64,000 nt of DNA. Origin: Variovorax paradoxus. GTDB lineage: Bacteria; Pseudomonadota; Gammaproteobacteria; Burkholderiales; Burkholderiaceae_C. Numbering within the stretch: the stretch's first letter is position 1; each line of letters opens with the position of its first letter. Location of the stretch: positions 5,211,001 to 5,275,000 of the forward strand of contig NZ_CP045644.1 in NCBI RefSeq assembly GCF_009498455.1, in the 5' to 3' direction. Of the stretch, positions 30,639-40,837 are shown in pieces. A program made the position numbers and the translations under genes. The notes under the pieces are model-generated. The model was not told the DNA's origin, did not search any database, and saw only the letters and a list, made by a program, of their open reading frames with translations.

Positions 30639-31375
30639 GGGGACACAGGTTGCGGCGACAGACCGCGACAGAAATTTTCGATGGCCCGGGCGGAGGCAAC
30701 GGGCGAGGCCTGCAGCAGGCCGTGGGGGCCGTCGAGCTGCACGAGGTGCAGCGCCGACAGCCCGCGCTGGATGGCCGCTGCCGCGCGGCGCGGCACCACG
30801 CGGTCCTGCAGCGCCTGCAGGTACATCGCGGGCACCCGCACCAGCGGCAGCTTGTCGCGCACGTCGACGCGCTGCACTTCCTTCATGCGGCGGGTCATGA
30901 CGGCGACCGACACCTGCTTCAGCGAGGCCTGGAGCATGTCCGACAGGTGCGGCGCCGACGAGCCACCCAGCAGCAGGTGCCGCATCGGCGCGCGCATCAG
31001 CTTCGAATGCAGCAGGCGCATCGACAGCTCGAGCAGGCCCGCGCGCATCAACGCGAGGCCAAGCGCGGGCCGGCGCGCGAAGCTGCAGCACAGGATAAGG
31101 CCTTGCAGCCCCGGCGGGCGCGAGGCCGCGATGGAGATGGCCAGCGGCCCGGAAAACGATTCGCCGAGCAGCACGAAGGGCTCTTGCGTGGGCAGTTGCG
31201 CACGCACGAGCGGTTCGAGTTCGTCGTAGCCCAGCACTTGCTGGCCCGGGTAGCGCACGACGTCGATGGAGGCATGCGCTCCTAGGGCCTGCGCCAGCGG
31301 CGCGAAGAGATCGCCAGTGCCGTCCATGCCCGGCAGCAACACAAGACGAAGGGGCCGCTCGGGCGCCACCGTCAC
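30635..31375 (-). CDS. Alpha/beta-hydrolase-fold protein
   Basis: 246 residues from a GTG at 31375 that overlaps the nucleosidase stop (GTGA). The oxyanion region LLPGMDGTGDLF is near the start, the nucleophile elbow is GESFSG (Ser about residue 85), a late acid is in LQDRVVPRRA and the catalytic His is probably in LDGPHGLLQ. There is no signal peptide, so it is cytoplasmic. Substrate unknown. It is overlapped by both neighbours, tying the nucleosidase/caspase genes to the ABC ATPase. Confidence 0.8.
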   Translation of the reverse strand: MTVAPERPLRLVLLPGMDGTGDLFAPLAQALGAHASIDVVRYPGQQVLGYDELEPLVRAQLPTQEPFVLLGESFSGPLAISIAASRPPGLQGLILCCSFARRPALGLALMRAGLLELSMRLLHSKLMRAPMRHLLLGGSSAPHLSDMLQASLKQVSVAVMTRRMKEVQRVDVRDKLPLVRVPAMYLQALQDRVVPRRAAAAIQRGLSALHLVQLDGPHGLLQASPVASARAIENFCRGLSPQPVSP

Positions 31376-32349
31376 TTCCAGGCGGCCAGGAATGCCAGCA
31401 TGACCTTGGCCGAGTTGTCGGCCGCGATGCTCATGAAGGTGCCCATCTCGTTCTCGCCGTCGCCGCCACCCGCGAGGTCGCTGAGCGAGCGGAAGGCGAT
31501 GTAGGGCACGCCGTTGCTGTAGGCGACCATGCCCACGGCGGCGGTTTCCATGTCGAGCACGTTGGCCTGGAAGGTCTTGTAGGTGTATTCGCGGTAGGCC
31601 TTGTTGTCCATGAAGGCCTGGCCCGACACGCCGTTGCCGCCGACCACCAACTGCGGCTTGCGCGGCAGGCACTTGCCGGCGCCGCAGTTCGCCAGCTCGA
31701 CGTTGCGGATGCTGCGCGCCACCTCGAGCATCTTCGGATCGGCTGCGAACCAGAACTTGCGCTCGATGCCTGGCTTAGCGGCCGAGCGCACTTCGACCGG
31801 GCGCGGGAAGTTCATGCCGAAGTTGGGCAGCGTGGCGTCGGTGATGAAGGGCGGCGCGCTGTACTTGCCGGGCGCGGTTTCGCGCGCCATGAGCACTTCG
31901 AGGTACTGGCCCCACTGGGCCGGCACCGTCACATCGCCCACATGCAGGGACGGGTTCACGCCGCCCGCGATGCCGCTGAACACGATGCCGGTGATGCGAA
32001 AGCGGTTGAGCACGAGCTGCGTGTTCATGGTCGCGTTCGTCATGCTGATGCCCGACAGGAACAACACCACGGGCTTGCCTTCGAGCGTGCCGGTAGTGAA
32101 CTCGACGCCGTTCACGTTGTGTTTTCGAGGGCCTTGCACGCGCGTCAGCAGCAGCTTGAGCTCAGGCTCGAAGGCCGAGATCACGGCCAGGCGCGGCGTG
32201 TCGTCCAGCCGCGTGCTGCTGTTGATGCTGACGACGTCCGACGACTTGTAGACGCCGACGCAGCCCGTCAGCACGAGGCCGAGCGCGGCGGCCAGGACCG
32301 GGGCGCGCAGGCGCTGGAGAAGCGAGGAAGTGTTCATCGTCGTCATCAT
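31372..32349 (-). CDS. Lipoprotein of the MTA/SAH nucleosidase (PNP_UDP) superfamily
   Basis: 325 residues from ATG 32349, overlapping the caspase-gene stop by 4 bases. A lipoprotein signal (LAAALGLVLTGC, Cys about residue 30) precedes a nucleoside phosphorylase/nucleosidase fold: RLAVISAFEPEL at strand 1, SGIAGGVNPSLHVGDVTVP (substrate loop), and DMETAAVGMVAYSNGVPY with the Glu that contacts ribose. A periplasmic nucleosidase would release free bases for the importer encoded downstream. Two Cys in ANCGAGKCLP may form a disulfide. Confidence 0.85.
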   Translation of the reverse strand: MMTTMNTSSLLQRLRAPVLAAALGLVLTGCVGVYKSSDVVSINSSTRLDDTPRLAVISAFEPELKLLLTRVQGPRKHNVNGVEFTTGTLEGKPVVLFLSGISMTNATMNTQLVLNRFRITGIVFSGIAGGVNPSLHVGDVTVPAQWGQYLEVLMARETAPGKYSAPPFITDATLPNFGMNFPRPVEVRSAAKPGIERKFWFAADPKMLEVARSIRNVELANCGAGKCLPRKPQLVVGGNGVSGQAFMDNKAYREYTYKTFQANVLDMETAAVGMVAYSNGVPYIAFRSLSDLAGGGDGENEMGTFMSIAADNSAKVMLAFLAAWK

Positions 32350-35147
32350 GAGTTGGTGGGCGGAAGTGGGGGGCGGTGTTCGGCGTCGGGCGTGGCGATC
32401 CACGCTTGCAGCGCGGCGACGCGCGCGTGCTTCGGTGCCAGGCCCACGAAGGTGGTGTAGGCGGTGAGCGCCTTGGCATCGTTGCCGGCCTGCAGGTACG
32501 CATCGCCCAGGTTCAGGTAGGCGAGGGCGCGGCTGCCGTCCATGTCGATGGCCTGCTCGAACCAGCGCGCGGCCTCGACCGGCTTGCCGCGCTTGAAGTA
32601 CACGAAGCCGAGGTTGTTGGCCGCCAGCGCAAAGCGCGGCTGCAGCTTCAGTGCCTCGGTGAAGGCGGCTTCGGCCTCGTCGTAGCGGCGCTCGCGGTAC
32701 AGCTGCAGGCCGCGGTCGTTGGCGCGCTGGGCGGCCACGCGTGGCGTGAGCGGCGCGGCGGCCGGCATGGTCAGCTTGGTGTCGGCGCCTTCGAGGTTCT
32801 TCACCACGACCTCGACGGCGGCCGGGCCGGCCTTGGTCGCCTTCGGTGCTGCGGCGGCGTGCACGGCCTGCTCGTTGGCCTGGTCGATGCGCTTGTTGAC
32901 CTGGCTCGCGGCGGCGTCGAGCTGCAGGCTATCGCCGCTGAGGCCTTCGCGCTCGACGGGCAGCGCGAACACGAACTCGCCGCCCTCCGAGCCCGGCAGG
33001 CTGCCGAAGGCCGGCGTCTGCCGCGCGATGGCCGAGACCGCCGGCGCCACGTAGGCTGCGAGTTCGGTGCCGGTGATGACGCTGTCCCCGTTCAGGTCGG
33101 CCTTGCCCGACAGCGCCTGCAACATCGTCCAGGTGAAGACCGAGTGGCCGCCGGGGCCGTCGTCGGCCACCTGCTGGTCGGCGCCGCCGGCGGTGAGCAT
33201 CTGGCGGCCGATGCGCCGCGCGTTGTCGGTCAGGAAGTTCCTGTTGCCCTGCGAGGCGCCACCGCGCGTGAGGCCCAGGCCGGAGTAGCAGGCGTCCACC
33301 AGAAACAGCACATGCTTGGCCGACAGCGCCTCGGCCACTTCCTGCAGCTGCGGCATCGAGATGGCGTCGGACGGCAGGTTGTCGAGCGCGGCATCGACCG
33401 GCACGATGTAGCCGACGTCGCGCCCGCTCGCGAGCTTGCGGGTGCTGCCATGGCCGGCAAAGAACACCAGCACGCGGTCGTCGCGCTTCACGCGCTTGCC
33501 GTCGGTCAGCTTTTCATTCAGCGCGCGCAGGATGTTGGCGCGCGTCGCCTGGTCGTCGTACAGCGCCGTGATGTTCTCGGGCTTGAAGCCGAAGCGCGTG
33601 ACGAGGATTTGCTCCATCGCCTTGGCGTCGGGCACGGCGTGGTGCAGGCCGGGCCATTGGGCGTACTTGTCGATGCCTATCACCAGCGCGTGGCTTTCGC
33701 GGTAGAGCGTGTCGCCCGAGGTGGCGGCCACGCCGTCGTCGGGCGCCGCCTTTTTCGACGCGCTGACGACGAACTTGCCGTCGCGCCAGGTGGCAAAGCG
33801 GTAGCCGTCGGCCACCAGCTGGTCGAGCACGGTGGGCAGGGCCTGCACGGTGCGGCCCTGAATGTCGTGGAACAGGATGACGCCGCGCTTGGCCTTGTCG
33901 ACCTCGGCCAGCACGCGGTCGGCGATCGACTTGGGCACCGGGTCGGCCCAGTCCATCGAGTCGACGGTCCACATCATCGAGCGCAGCTTGAGCGCCTCGA
34001 CCGTGCTCAGCTTGGCTTCGTTGCGCGCGCCGTAGGGAAAGCGAAAGAGGGTGGACTGCGGCCGGCCGGTGGCGTCGAGCAGCGTTTCGGTTTCGCTGGC
34101 CTCGACGCGCACCGCGTCGTCGGTCATCTTGGCCATCATGCCGTGGCTGAAGCTGTGGTTGGCGAGCACGTGGCCGGCGGCCAGCACGCGCTTGGCCGTT
34201 GCGCCGTTGGCATTGAGCTGGGCCTTGCCCTGTGCGTCGAGCTTGCCCAGGTTGCGGCCAAGCTGGAAGAAGATGGCGGGCGCGTCGTAGCGCTTCAGGA
34301 TCTCGAGGATCTCGTCGGTGTGCCTGGCGTGCGGGCCGTCGTCGAAGGTCAGCACGACGGTCTTGGCGGGCAGCGAGGTGCCAAAGATCTCGCGCGTGTC
34401 TGGCGCTTCCTTCTCCTTGGCACCGCCCGGCGGCTGCGTGTAGGGGACGATGGCGCCGAAGTCTTTCAGGATCTGTTCGCGCGAGTACAGGCCCTGCAGC
34501 TTGGCGACGTAGTCGGCCCATTTCTCGCGCTTGGGCTCGATGCCGCGTTGCGCAAAGCGGCCGAACACGTCTTTCAGTTCGCGGTCGTAGGCCTGCTCGA
34601 TCTCGGCGAGCACGGCCAGGTCTTCGCTGGCGCGGCGGCCGAGCTTGAGCCCGGACAGCGACTGCGCCTGGCTGTAGCGCGTGCTCAGCTCGCCCAGGAA
34701 TTCCTTGAACGCCAGCCGGTCGGCATCGAACCAGCTCGGCTCGCTTTCGATGCGTTCGAGCAGCGCGTTCAGGCCCGCCACCGTGGCCGGGTCTGTCGTG
34801 TTGTCGGCCTGGGCGATCAGCGCCTGCTGGCGCTCCTGCATCTCGTGAAACAGCTGCTGCCCGACGGCGCTGACGGCGCGCTTCTCGGCCGCGTCGAGCG
34901 CACGTTCGCCGGTCATCAGCACGATCATCTGGCGGTGCGCGGCGAGCACGGCGTCGGCACGCGCCTGCAGCGCGGCCGGAATGCCGACCGGTGGCGCGAC
35001 CACAGGCGGCGCAATGGCAGCCGGTGCCGAGGCAGGTGCCGCCGCCGGGGTTATTGCCGCCGGCTCAGGTTGACAGGCGGCGAGCGCGGCGGCCAACGCC
35101 GCGACGGCCACACCATGGACTGCGGTCTGCCATCGCGCACGCTTCAT
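32346..35147 (-). CDS. Lipoprotein fusing a NodB deacetylase, caspase-fold peptidase, EF-hand-like loop and TPRs
   Basis: 933 residues from ATG 35147; a TTG at 35159 has no usable ribosome binding site. Order: lipobox LAAC (Cys25); Pro/Ala linker; helical region to about 235; polysaccharide deacetylase with all five motifs (TFDDGP 267-272, NHSFSH 330-335, RFPYG 369-373, DSMDW about 396-400, HD 427-428); caspase fold about 480-700 with the His566 (FAGHG) and Cys620 (DACYSG) dyad; a 12-residue EF-hand-like loop at 684-695 (DLNGDSVITGTE); and TPRs from about 806. All catalytic residues are present. I know of no named family with this architecture; I infer a periplasmic, wall-facing location. Confidence 0.85.
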   Translation of the reverse strand: MKRARWQTAVHGVAVAALAAALAACQPEPAAITPAAAPASAPAAIAPPVVAPPVGIPAALQARADAVLAAHRQMIVLMTGERALDAAEKRAVSAVGQQLFHEMQERQQALIAQADNTTDPATVAGLNALLERIESEPSWFDADRLAFKEFLGELSTRYSQAQSLSGLKLGRRASEDLAVLAEIEQAYDRELKDVFGRFAQRGIEPKREKWADYVAKLQGLYSREQILKDFGAIVPYTQPPGGAKEKEAPDTREIFGTSLPAKTVVLTFDDGPHARHTDEILEILKRYDAPAIFFQLGRNLGKLDAQGKAQLNANGATAKRVLAAGHVLANHSFSHGMMAKMTDDAVRVEASETETLLDATGRPQSTLFRFPYGARNEAKLSTVEALKLRSMMWTVDSMDWADPVPKSIADRVLAEVDKAKRGVILFHDIQGRTVQALPTVLDQLVADGYRFATWRDGKFVVSASKKAAPDDGVAATSGDTLYRESHALVIGIDKYAQWPGLHHAVPDAKAMEQILVTRFGFKPENITALYDDQATRANILRALNEKLTDGKRVKRDDRVLVFFAGHGSTRKLASGRDVGYIVPVDAALDNLPSDAISMPQLQEVAEALSAKHVLFLVDACYSGLGLTRGGASQGNRNFLTDNARRIGRQMLTAGGADQQVADDGPGGHSVFTWTMLQALSGKADLNGDSVITGTELAAYVAPAVSAIARQTPAFGSLPGSEGGEFVFALPVEREGLSGDSLQLDAAASQVNKRIDQANEQAVHAAAAPKATKAGPAAVEVVVKNLEGADTKLTMPAAAPLTPRVAAQRANDRGLQLYRERRYDEAEAAFTEALKLQPRFALAANNLGFVYFKRGKPVEAARWFEQAIDMDGSRALAYLNLGDAYLQAGNDAKALTAYTTFVGLAPKHARVAALQAWIATPDAEHRPPLPPTNS

Positions 35148-35177
35148 AGGTTCCAGCAACTCCCTGTTTTTCTTGTT

Positions 35178-36179
35178 TTATTTCGCGGTCGACTTCGGCT
35201 GCGAATCGTCCACCTTCACAGTGAACTTGCCGCCCAGGATGTCGGCCTGCCTGGCCTTCACCTTGGCCGCGATGTCGGCCGGCACCTTCTTCTCGAAGGT
35301 GCCCAGCGGCGCGAGTTCGGAGCCCTTGTGCTTCATGTGCGAGTACACGCCGTAGTCTTCGGCGGCGAACTTGCCTTCCTTCACGAGCTTGATCGCGCGG
35401 TCGGCCGAAGGCTCGAAGTTCCACAGCGCCGAAGCCACCACCGTGTCGGGGTACTGGGCCTGCGTGTCGATCACGTTGCCGATGGCGAGCTTGCCCTTTT
35501 CCTTGGCCGCGTCCGACACGCCGAAGCGCTCGGCGTACATCACGTCGGCGCCCTTGTCGATCATCGCGAAGGCCGCTTCCTTGGCCTTCGGCGGGTCGAA
35601 CCAGCTGTTGATGAAGCTCACGCTGAACTCCACCTTCGGATTCGTTTCCTTCGCGCCCGCCATGAACGCCTTCATGAGGCGATTGACTTCGGGAATCGGG
35701 AAGCCGCCGACCATGCCGATGCGGTTGCTCTTGGTCATGCCGCCCGCGACCATGCCGCTGAGGTAGGCCGGTTCCTGGATGTAGTTGTCGAACACCGAGA
35801 AGTTCGGCGCCTGCGGCTTCAACGACGAGCCCATGAGGAACGCGACCTTGGGAAAGTCTTTCGCGACCTTGCGCGCCGCCGCTTCCACGCCGAACACCTC
35901 ACCCAGGATCAGCTGGTTGCCGCCCGTGGCGTACTCGCGCATCACGCGCTCGTAGTCCGCATTGCTCACGTTCTCGGTCGCCTTGTATTCGATCTCCCCC
36001 CGCGCCTCGGCCGCCTTCAGCGCCTTGTGGATGCGGCCCACCCATTGCTGCTCGAAAGGCACCGTGTACACGGCCGCCACCTTGAGCTTGGCCTGCGCGA
36101 GCGCAAGGCCCGGGGCACCGGCCGCAAGGGCTGCGGCAACGGCGATGGAACGAACGATCAACTGACGGCGTGCTGTCAC
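35178..36179 (-). CDS. BMP-family (basic membrane protein) ABC substrate-binding protein
   Basis: 333 residues from GTG 36179, chosen because GAGGAG lies 7 bases upstream; the longer frame has no such site. A signal peptide ending GLALAQA precedes the BMP fold: KVAAVYTVPFEQQWVGRIHKAL, YERVMREYATGGNQLILGE, NYIQEPAYLSGMVAGGMTKSNRIGMVGG. Gram-negative relatives bind purine nucleosides or related ligands. It belongs with the ATPase and permeases at 26.9-30.6 kb, but three unrelated genes now separate them. Confidence 0.93.
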   Translation of the reverse strand: MTARRQLIVRSIAVAAALAAGAPGLALAQAKLKVAAVYTVPFEQQWVGRIHKALKAAEARGEIEYKATENVSNADYERVMREYATGGNQLILGEVFGVEAAARKVAKDFPKVAFLMGSSLKPQAPNFSVFDNYIQEPAYLSGMVAGGMTKSNRIGMVGGFPIPEVNRLMKAFMAGAKETNPKVEFSVSFINSWFDPPKAKEAAFAMIDKGADVMYAERFGVSDAAKEKGKLAIGNVIDTQAQYPDTVVASALWNFEPSADRAIKLVKEGKFAAEDYGVYSHMKHKGSELAPLGTFEKKVPADIAAKVKARQADILGGKFTVKVDDSQPKSTAK

Positions 36180-36237
36180 GGTCTTCTCCTCGATAAATGA
36201 AAGAAACCAGCGCTGCAATCCCCATGCCCACCCAACA

Positions 36238-36359
36238 GAGCCCGCCCTCCCGGCGGGCTCCCTTCCAGCAAACACCGAGGAACTGGCTTCGCCAGGCCTC
36301 AGGTGTTGCCCCCGGTAGGGGGAAGGAGTAGCGACACGAAGTGCGCGAAGCCTGGGGGC
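36238..36359. repeat. Hairpin and palindromic repeat between upp and the BMP gene
   Basis: GAGCCCGCC (36238-36246) pairs perfectly with GGCGGGCTC (36252-36260). Then CCCCC-GGTA-GGGGG (36309-36322) lies inside a longer dyad closed by GGGGGC at 36354-36359. No U-run is seen on the minus strand. The 185-base gap could attenuate or process the message between upp and the importer genes. I saw nothing else in it. Confidence 0.5.
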
Positions 36360-36364
36360 GAGCC

Positions 36365-36994
36365 TTACTTCGTGCCGAAGATGCGGTCGCCGGCGTCGCC
36401 GAGGCCCGGCAGGATGTAGCCGTGGCTGTCCAACTCGCGGTCGATGGCAGCGGTGTAGATCGGCACGTCGGGGTGCGCGGCCTGCATCGTCTTGATGCCT
36501 TCGGGGCAGGTCAGCAGGCAGACGAACTTGATCGACTTGGGGTTGAGCTCTTTCAACCGCTCGACCGCGGCGACGGCCGAGTTGCCGGTGGCCAGCATCG
36601 GGTCGACCACGATCACGTCGCGGCTGTCCATCTCGCCGGGCATCTTGAAGTAGTACTCGACGGCCGTGAGCGTCTTGGGATCGCGGTACAGGCCGATGTG
36701 GCCGACGCGCGCGCCTGGCACCACCGTGAGCATGCCGTCCAGGATGCCGGTGCCGGCACGCAGGATCGACACCAGCACCACCTTCTTGCCGTCGATGACC
36801 TTGGCGTGCATGGTCTCCAGCGGGGTCTCGACCTCGATGTCCTGCATCGGCATGTCGCGCGTGACCTCGTAGGCCATGAGCATGCTGATTTCGTTCAGGA
36901 GCCGGCGGAAGCTGTTGGTGGAAGCGTCCTTGCGGCGCATCAGCGTGAGCTTGTGCTGGACGAGGGGGTGGTCGACAAGGTGGACGTTGCTCAT
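36365..36994 (-). CDS. upp: Uracil phosphoribosyltransferase
   Basis: Makes UMP from uracil and PRPP. 209 residues with the full family pattern: [19 protein letters not shown] start, [19 protein letters not shown] loop [19 protein letters not shown] and the uracil-binding end [30 protein letters not shown]. It follows the DUF1688 gene by 50 bases on the same strand. In the yeast URC pathway a uracil phosphoribosyltransferase (URC6) is part of the same catabolic set, so this copy may be catabolic and not only salvage. Confidence 0.97.
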   Translation of the reverse strand: MSNVHLVDHPLVQHKLTLMRRKDASTNSFRRLLNEISMLMAYEVTRDMPMQDIEVETPLETMHAKVIDGKKVVLVSILRAGTGILDGMLTVVPGARVGHIGLYRDPKTLTAVEYYFKMPGEMDSRDVIVVDPMLATGNSAVAAVERLKELNPKSIKFVCLLTCPEGIKTMQAAHPDVPIYTAAIDRELDSHGYILPGLGDAGDRIFGTK

Positions 36995-37044
36995 TGGAGT
37001 CTTCTTTTGGTGTGCCGTTGCGGAAAACAGGAGAGTCTAAAAGA

Positions 37045-38438
37045 CTAGAAGACGGTGCCGTCGCTCTCGATCAGCAGCGGTGGTGCACCGTCCCGCAAAC
37101 GCTGTGCCAGCACCCGGCCCGCGGCCCAGGTGCCGCCTTCGAGCACGCAGGCCAGGGGCAGTTCTTCCTCGGTGCGGTCGAGCACCTTGCGCACGCGCGG
37201 CGCGATTTCATCCAGCAGCGCCACGGTCAGGGCGCGCCATTCGACGATGAACTCGTCGCCTGCCTTCCAGCGGCGGGTGAGAAAGGCCGCCTCGCGCGGC
37301 ACGATCACGCCGCTGTCGATCAGCAGGCCGCCGTTGCGGTATTCGGGCAGGGCGGTGAGCGCGTCGAGCTGGCGCACCTTCACGCCGGCCCATTCGAAGG
37401 GTTCGAGCAGCGAATACGTGAGCCACTGCGACAGCTTGTGGAACGGCATCCAGCCGTTGGTGAGCCCGGGCCCGCGCACGGCGCTGTGGCGCCAGCAGTC
37501 GCCCAGCGCGAAGGCCGGGTCGCCGGTGCCGCCCAGGTTGTCGCTGCCATCGGCCGCCAGGCTGTCGATGGCATTGGCCGCGGGCCAGATGCGCGAGAGG
37601 GTTTCGAGCAGCAGCGACAGGATCTGGTGCGCGGTGATCTCGGCCGTGGGCGGCGAGGCCGCGCCCAGCGGGGCCACGAGCGCATCGAAAAGCCCGGCGG
37701 GCCGGCCGTCGTCGCCGAAGGTTTCGGGCTGCTCGCTCATCGCCTCGCCGAGCCGGCGCAGCAGCACCGTGCGCCCGGCCAGGCCGACGAGCGGGTTGAC
37801 GTCGCTCACCTGGAAGGCGTCGCCCAGTCGGTCGGTCACGAGGCCGCGCAGGCCGGCTGCGTCGACCTGCAGCGGATGGTCGGGGTCGGACGAGAAAAGC
37901 CCGCTCGTGAACGCATGGAAGCTCGCCACGCCCAGGCCTTCGGAGCGCGTGAAGCGCTGGCCGCTGGCCGATTCGGTGTAGTGCCAGGTGGGGCCGGCGC
38001 CGGCGTCGAGCAGCACGCTCACGAGCACGAGGTCGATGTAGGCGCGGGCGCGCTGGCGGGCGTCGATGCCTGTGCCGAGCAATGCATCGAGCTGCTGGCG
38101 GCGATCGACGCCGCCGGCCTCGAAATGGCGCCAGCGGCTGTGGTACGGGATGGTGTCCCACGGGTAGCGCTCGCGCGTGACCTCGGCCACGGTGCGCGCG
38201 GCGTCTTCGAGCGCGTCGTCGTTGCCGATGCGGAACCACTGCGATTCGTCGCGGCGCGCGCGCGCCAGCAGGGCGCCGGCACGCTGGCGGATGGCGGTCG
38301 TGGTGCGCAGCAAGGTGGCGGCGCCGGCCGGGTGGGCGGTGTCGGGCGTGAATTCGATCGACGGATCGACATCGCCCGCGCCGCCGGGGCGCAGGCTGCC
38401 GGAACCATCGGCGGGCAGGTTGATGTCGGTGCTTCGGC

Positions 38439-38442
<4 letters not shown>
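37045..38442 (-). CDS. URC4/urg3-family DUF1688 protein (uracil catabolism)
   Basis: 465 residues of the DUF1688 family, known from URC4 of Lachancea kluyveri and urg3 of fission yeast, needed for growth on uracil as nitrogen source; the chemistry is not established. Recognisable stretches are RRDESQWFRIGNDDALEDAA, YPWDTIPYHSRWRHFEAGG, EGLGVASFHAFTSGLFSSD and a C-terminal VLDRTEEELPLACVLEGGTW. The start ATG 38442 overlaps the URC1-like stop by 4 bases, so the two are coupled. Confidence 0.9.
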
Positions 38443-39752
<1,310 letters not shown>

Positions 39753-39844
39753 TGGGAGCCCTCAAAAAATGCAATGTACCGAGCACTTGTGCGGCTGGCA
39801 AGCGAGGGCCCGCGCGGGCTGGCCGCGCTGTTGCGCATCGACCT

Positions 39845-40312
39845 TCAGGCGGGCGACGAACGCAGGCCGTAGGTCTTGCCGTGCACGAACAGGTACTCGG
39901 CGCGCAGCACCGCGTCGCCTTTTTCGCCGGTGAAGGTGAAGCCGAGCACCGCCACGGGCGTGCCGGGCTTGATCTCCTCGACCCCCCAGGCCTGCAGCCG
40001 CGTGAGCGGGGCCAGTTCGACCTGCCACTTGCGGTCGCGCCGCGTCGGCAGCTGCGCCTTGGCCAGCAGCGCCGGGCCGTCGACCGATGCGCTCTGGTGG
40101 GGCAGGGGCCGCTGCTTCAGGTCGGGCGGCAGCGCGAGCTTCTCGGGCAGCTCGAGTTCCAGTTCGCCGTGCGGATTGCGCCAGCTCACCTTGGTGGCGC
40201 GGCCTTCCAGATACAGCGGGCGCTCCTGGTCAAAACTGCTCCAGCCGTGGTGGGCCCAGGCGGGCAGGGCCAGGCCGATCGAACCGGCCACGAACATGCG
40301 TCGATGCAGCAT
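39845..40312 (-). CDS. DUF6152-like exported protein
   Basis: 155 residues from ATG 40312, supported by AGGAG 6-7 bases upstream. It has a short signal peptide (RMFVAGSIGLALPAWAHHGW) with the mature protein starting AHHGWSSFDQERP. The core, LYLEGRATKVSWRNPHGELELEL ... WQVELAPLTRLQAWGVEEIKPGTPVAVLGF, is an OB-like beta barrel common in betaproteobacteria and of unknown role. The N-terminal His-His might bind metal (inference). It ends 92 bases before the URC1 start and shares its strand, but is probably a separate unit with the next gene. Confidence 0.75.
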   Translation of the reverse strand: MLHRRMFVAGSIGLALPAWAHHGWSSFDQERPLYLEGRATKVSWRNPHGELELELPEKLALPPDLKQRPLPHQSASVDGPALLAKAQLPTRRDRKWQVELAPLTRLQAWGVEEIKPGTPVAVLGFTFTGEKGDAVLRAEYLFVHGKTYGLRSSPA

Positions 40313-40326
40313 CGCGTTCTCCTTGG

Positions 40327-40746
40327 TCAGGCATAGGCAATCCAGCGCCCGCAGATGATGACAGCGAGCCAAAACCCCAGCGAGAGAAGGCATTGCGCCT
40401 TGCCGAAGCGGTCGGTGGCGGCCACGCCGCTGCGCCAGTGAAAGAGCGCCGCATTGGCGCCGGCCAGAGCGATCAGGCCCAGCTTGACGCGAAAGGCGTT
40501 GTTCGCCAGCAGCTCGTCGGGTTGGCCCGAGAACATGGTGAGTCCGGTGACGGCGCACAGCCCGAAGCCGACAAGGGCCGGCCGCAGCGTGAGGCGGGCC
40601 AGCATCGGCGCCGGCAGCTCGCGGCCCAGGCCGAGCGCGCGCAGCTCGAACACCAGCAAGCCGCCGAACAGCAGCGCAATGCCCACGATGTGCGCCGCCT
40701 CCAGCGCCGGGTAGGCCCAAGGGTGCGAGACGAGTCCGGCCAGCAT
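40327..40746 (-). CDS. Small integral membrane protein
   Basis: 139 residues with about four hydrophobic helices: AAHIVGIALLFGGLLVFEL, PALVGFGLCAVTGLTMF, LGLIALAGANAALFHW and LSLGFWLAVIICGRW. Conserved-looking His residues (EAAHIVG and LFHW) could bind haem or metal. It lies 14 bases upstream of the DUF6152-like gene and is divergent from the second sigma gene. I do not recognise a named function. Confidence 0.7.
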   Translation of the reverse strand: MLAGLVSHPWAYPALEAAHIVGIALLFGGLLVFELRALGLGRELPAPMLARLTLRPALVGFGLCAVTGLTMFSGQPDELLANNAFRVKLGLIALAGANAALFHWRSGVAATDRFGKAQCLLSLGFWLAVIICGRWIAYA

Positions 40747-40811
40747 CGGCGCAGCTTAGCGGAGCCCCGCCGGGGAGGGCACAATCGCTTGCAATCTTTT
40801 TGACAACGGCT

Positions 40812-40837
40812 GTAACCGGCCCGCCGGATGGCACGAA
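40812..40837 (+). promoter_or_regulatory. GTAACC-N16-CGAA motif at the second sigma gene
   Basis: GTAACC (40812-40817) and CGAA (40834-40837) are exactly 16 bases apart, the pattern described for Caulobacter sigma-F targets, whose partner NrsF resembles the next gene but one. CGAA falls 4 bases inside the reading frame after ATG 40828, so either the start is further downstream or the match is chance. An alternative sigma-70 reading is TTGCAA and TGTAAC, 16 bases apart, in the same stretch. Confidence 0.35.

Noticed and set aside
32376..36200. 1274-codon open frame on the plus strand, the longest in the window
   Set aside because: It lies antisense to the deacetylase-caspase fusion and the BMP gene, both with intact motifs and ribosome sites; the translation is His/Arg/Leu-rich with no recognisable fold.
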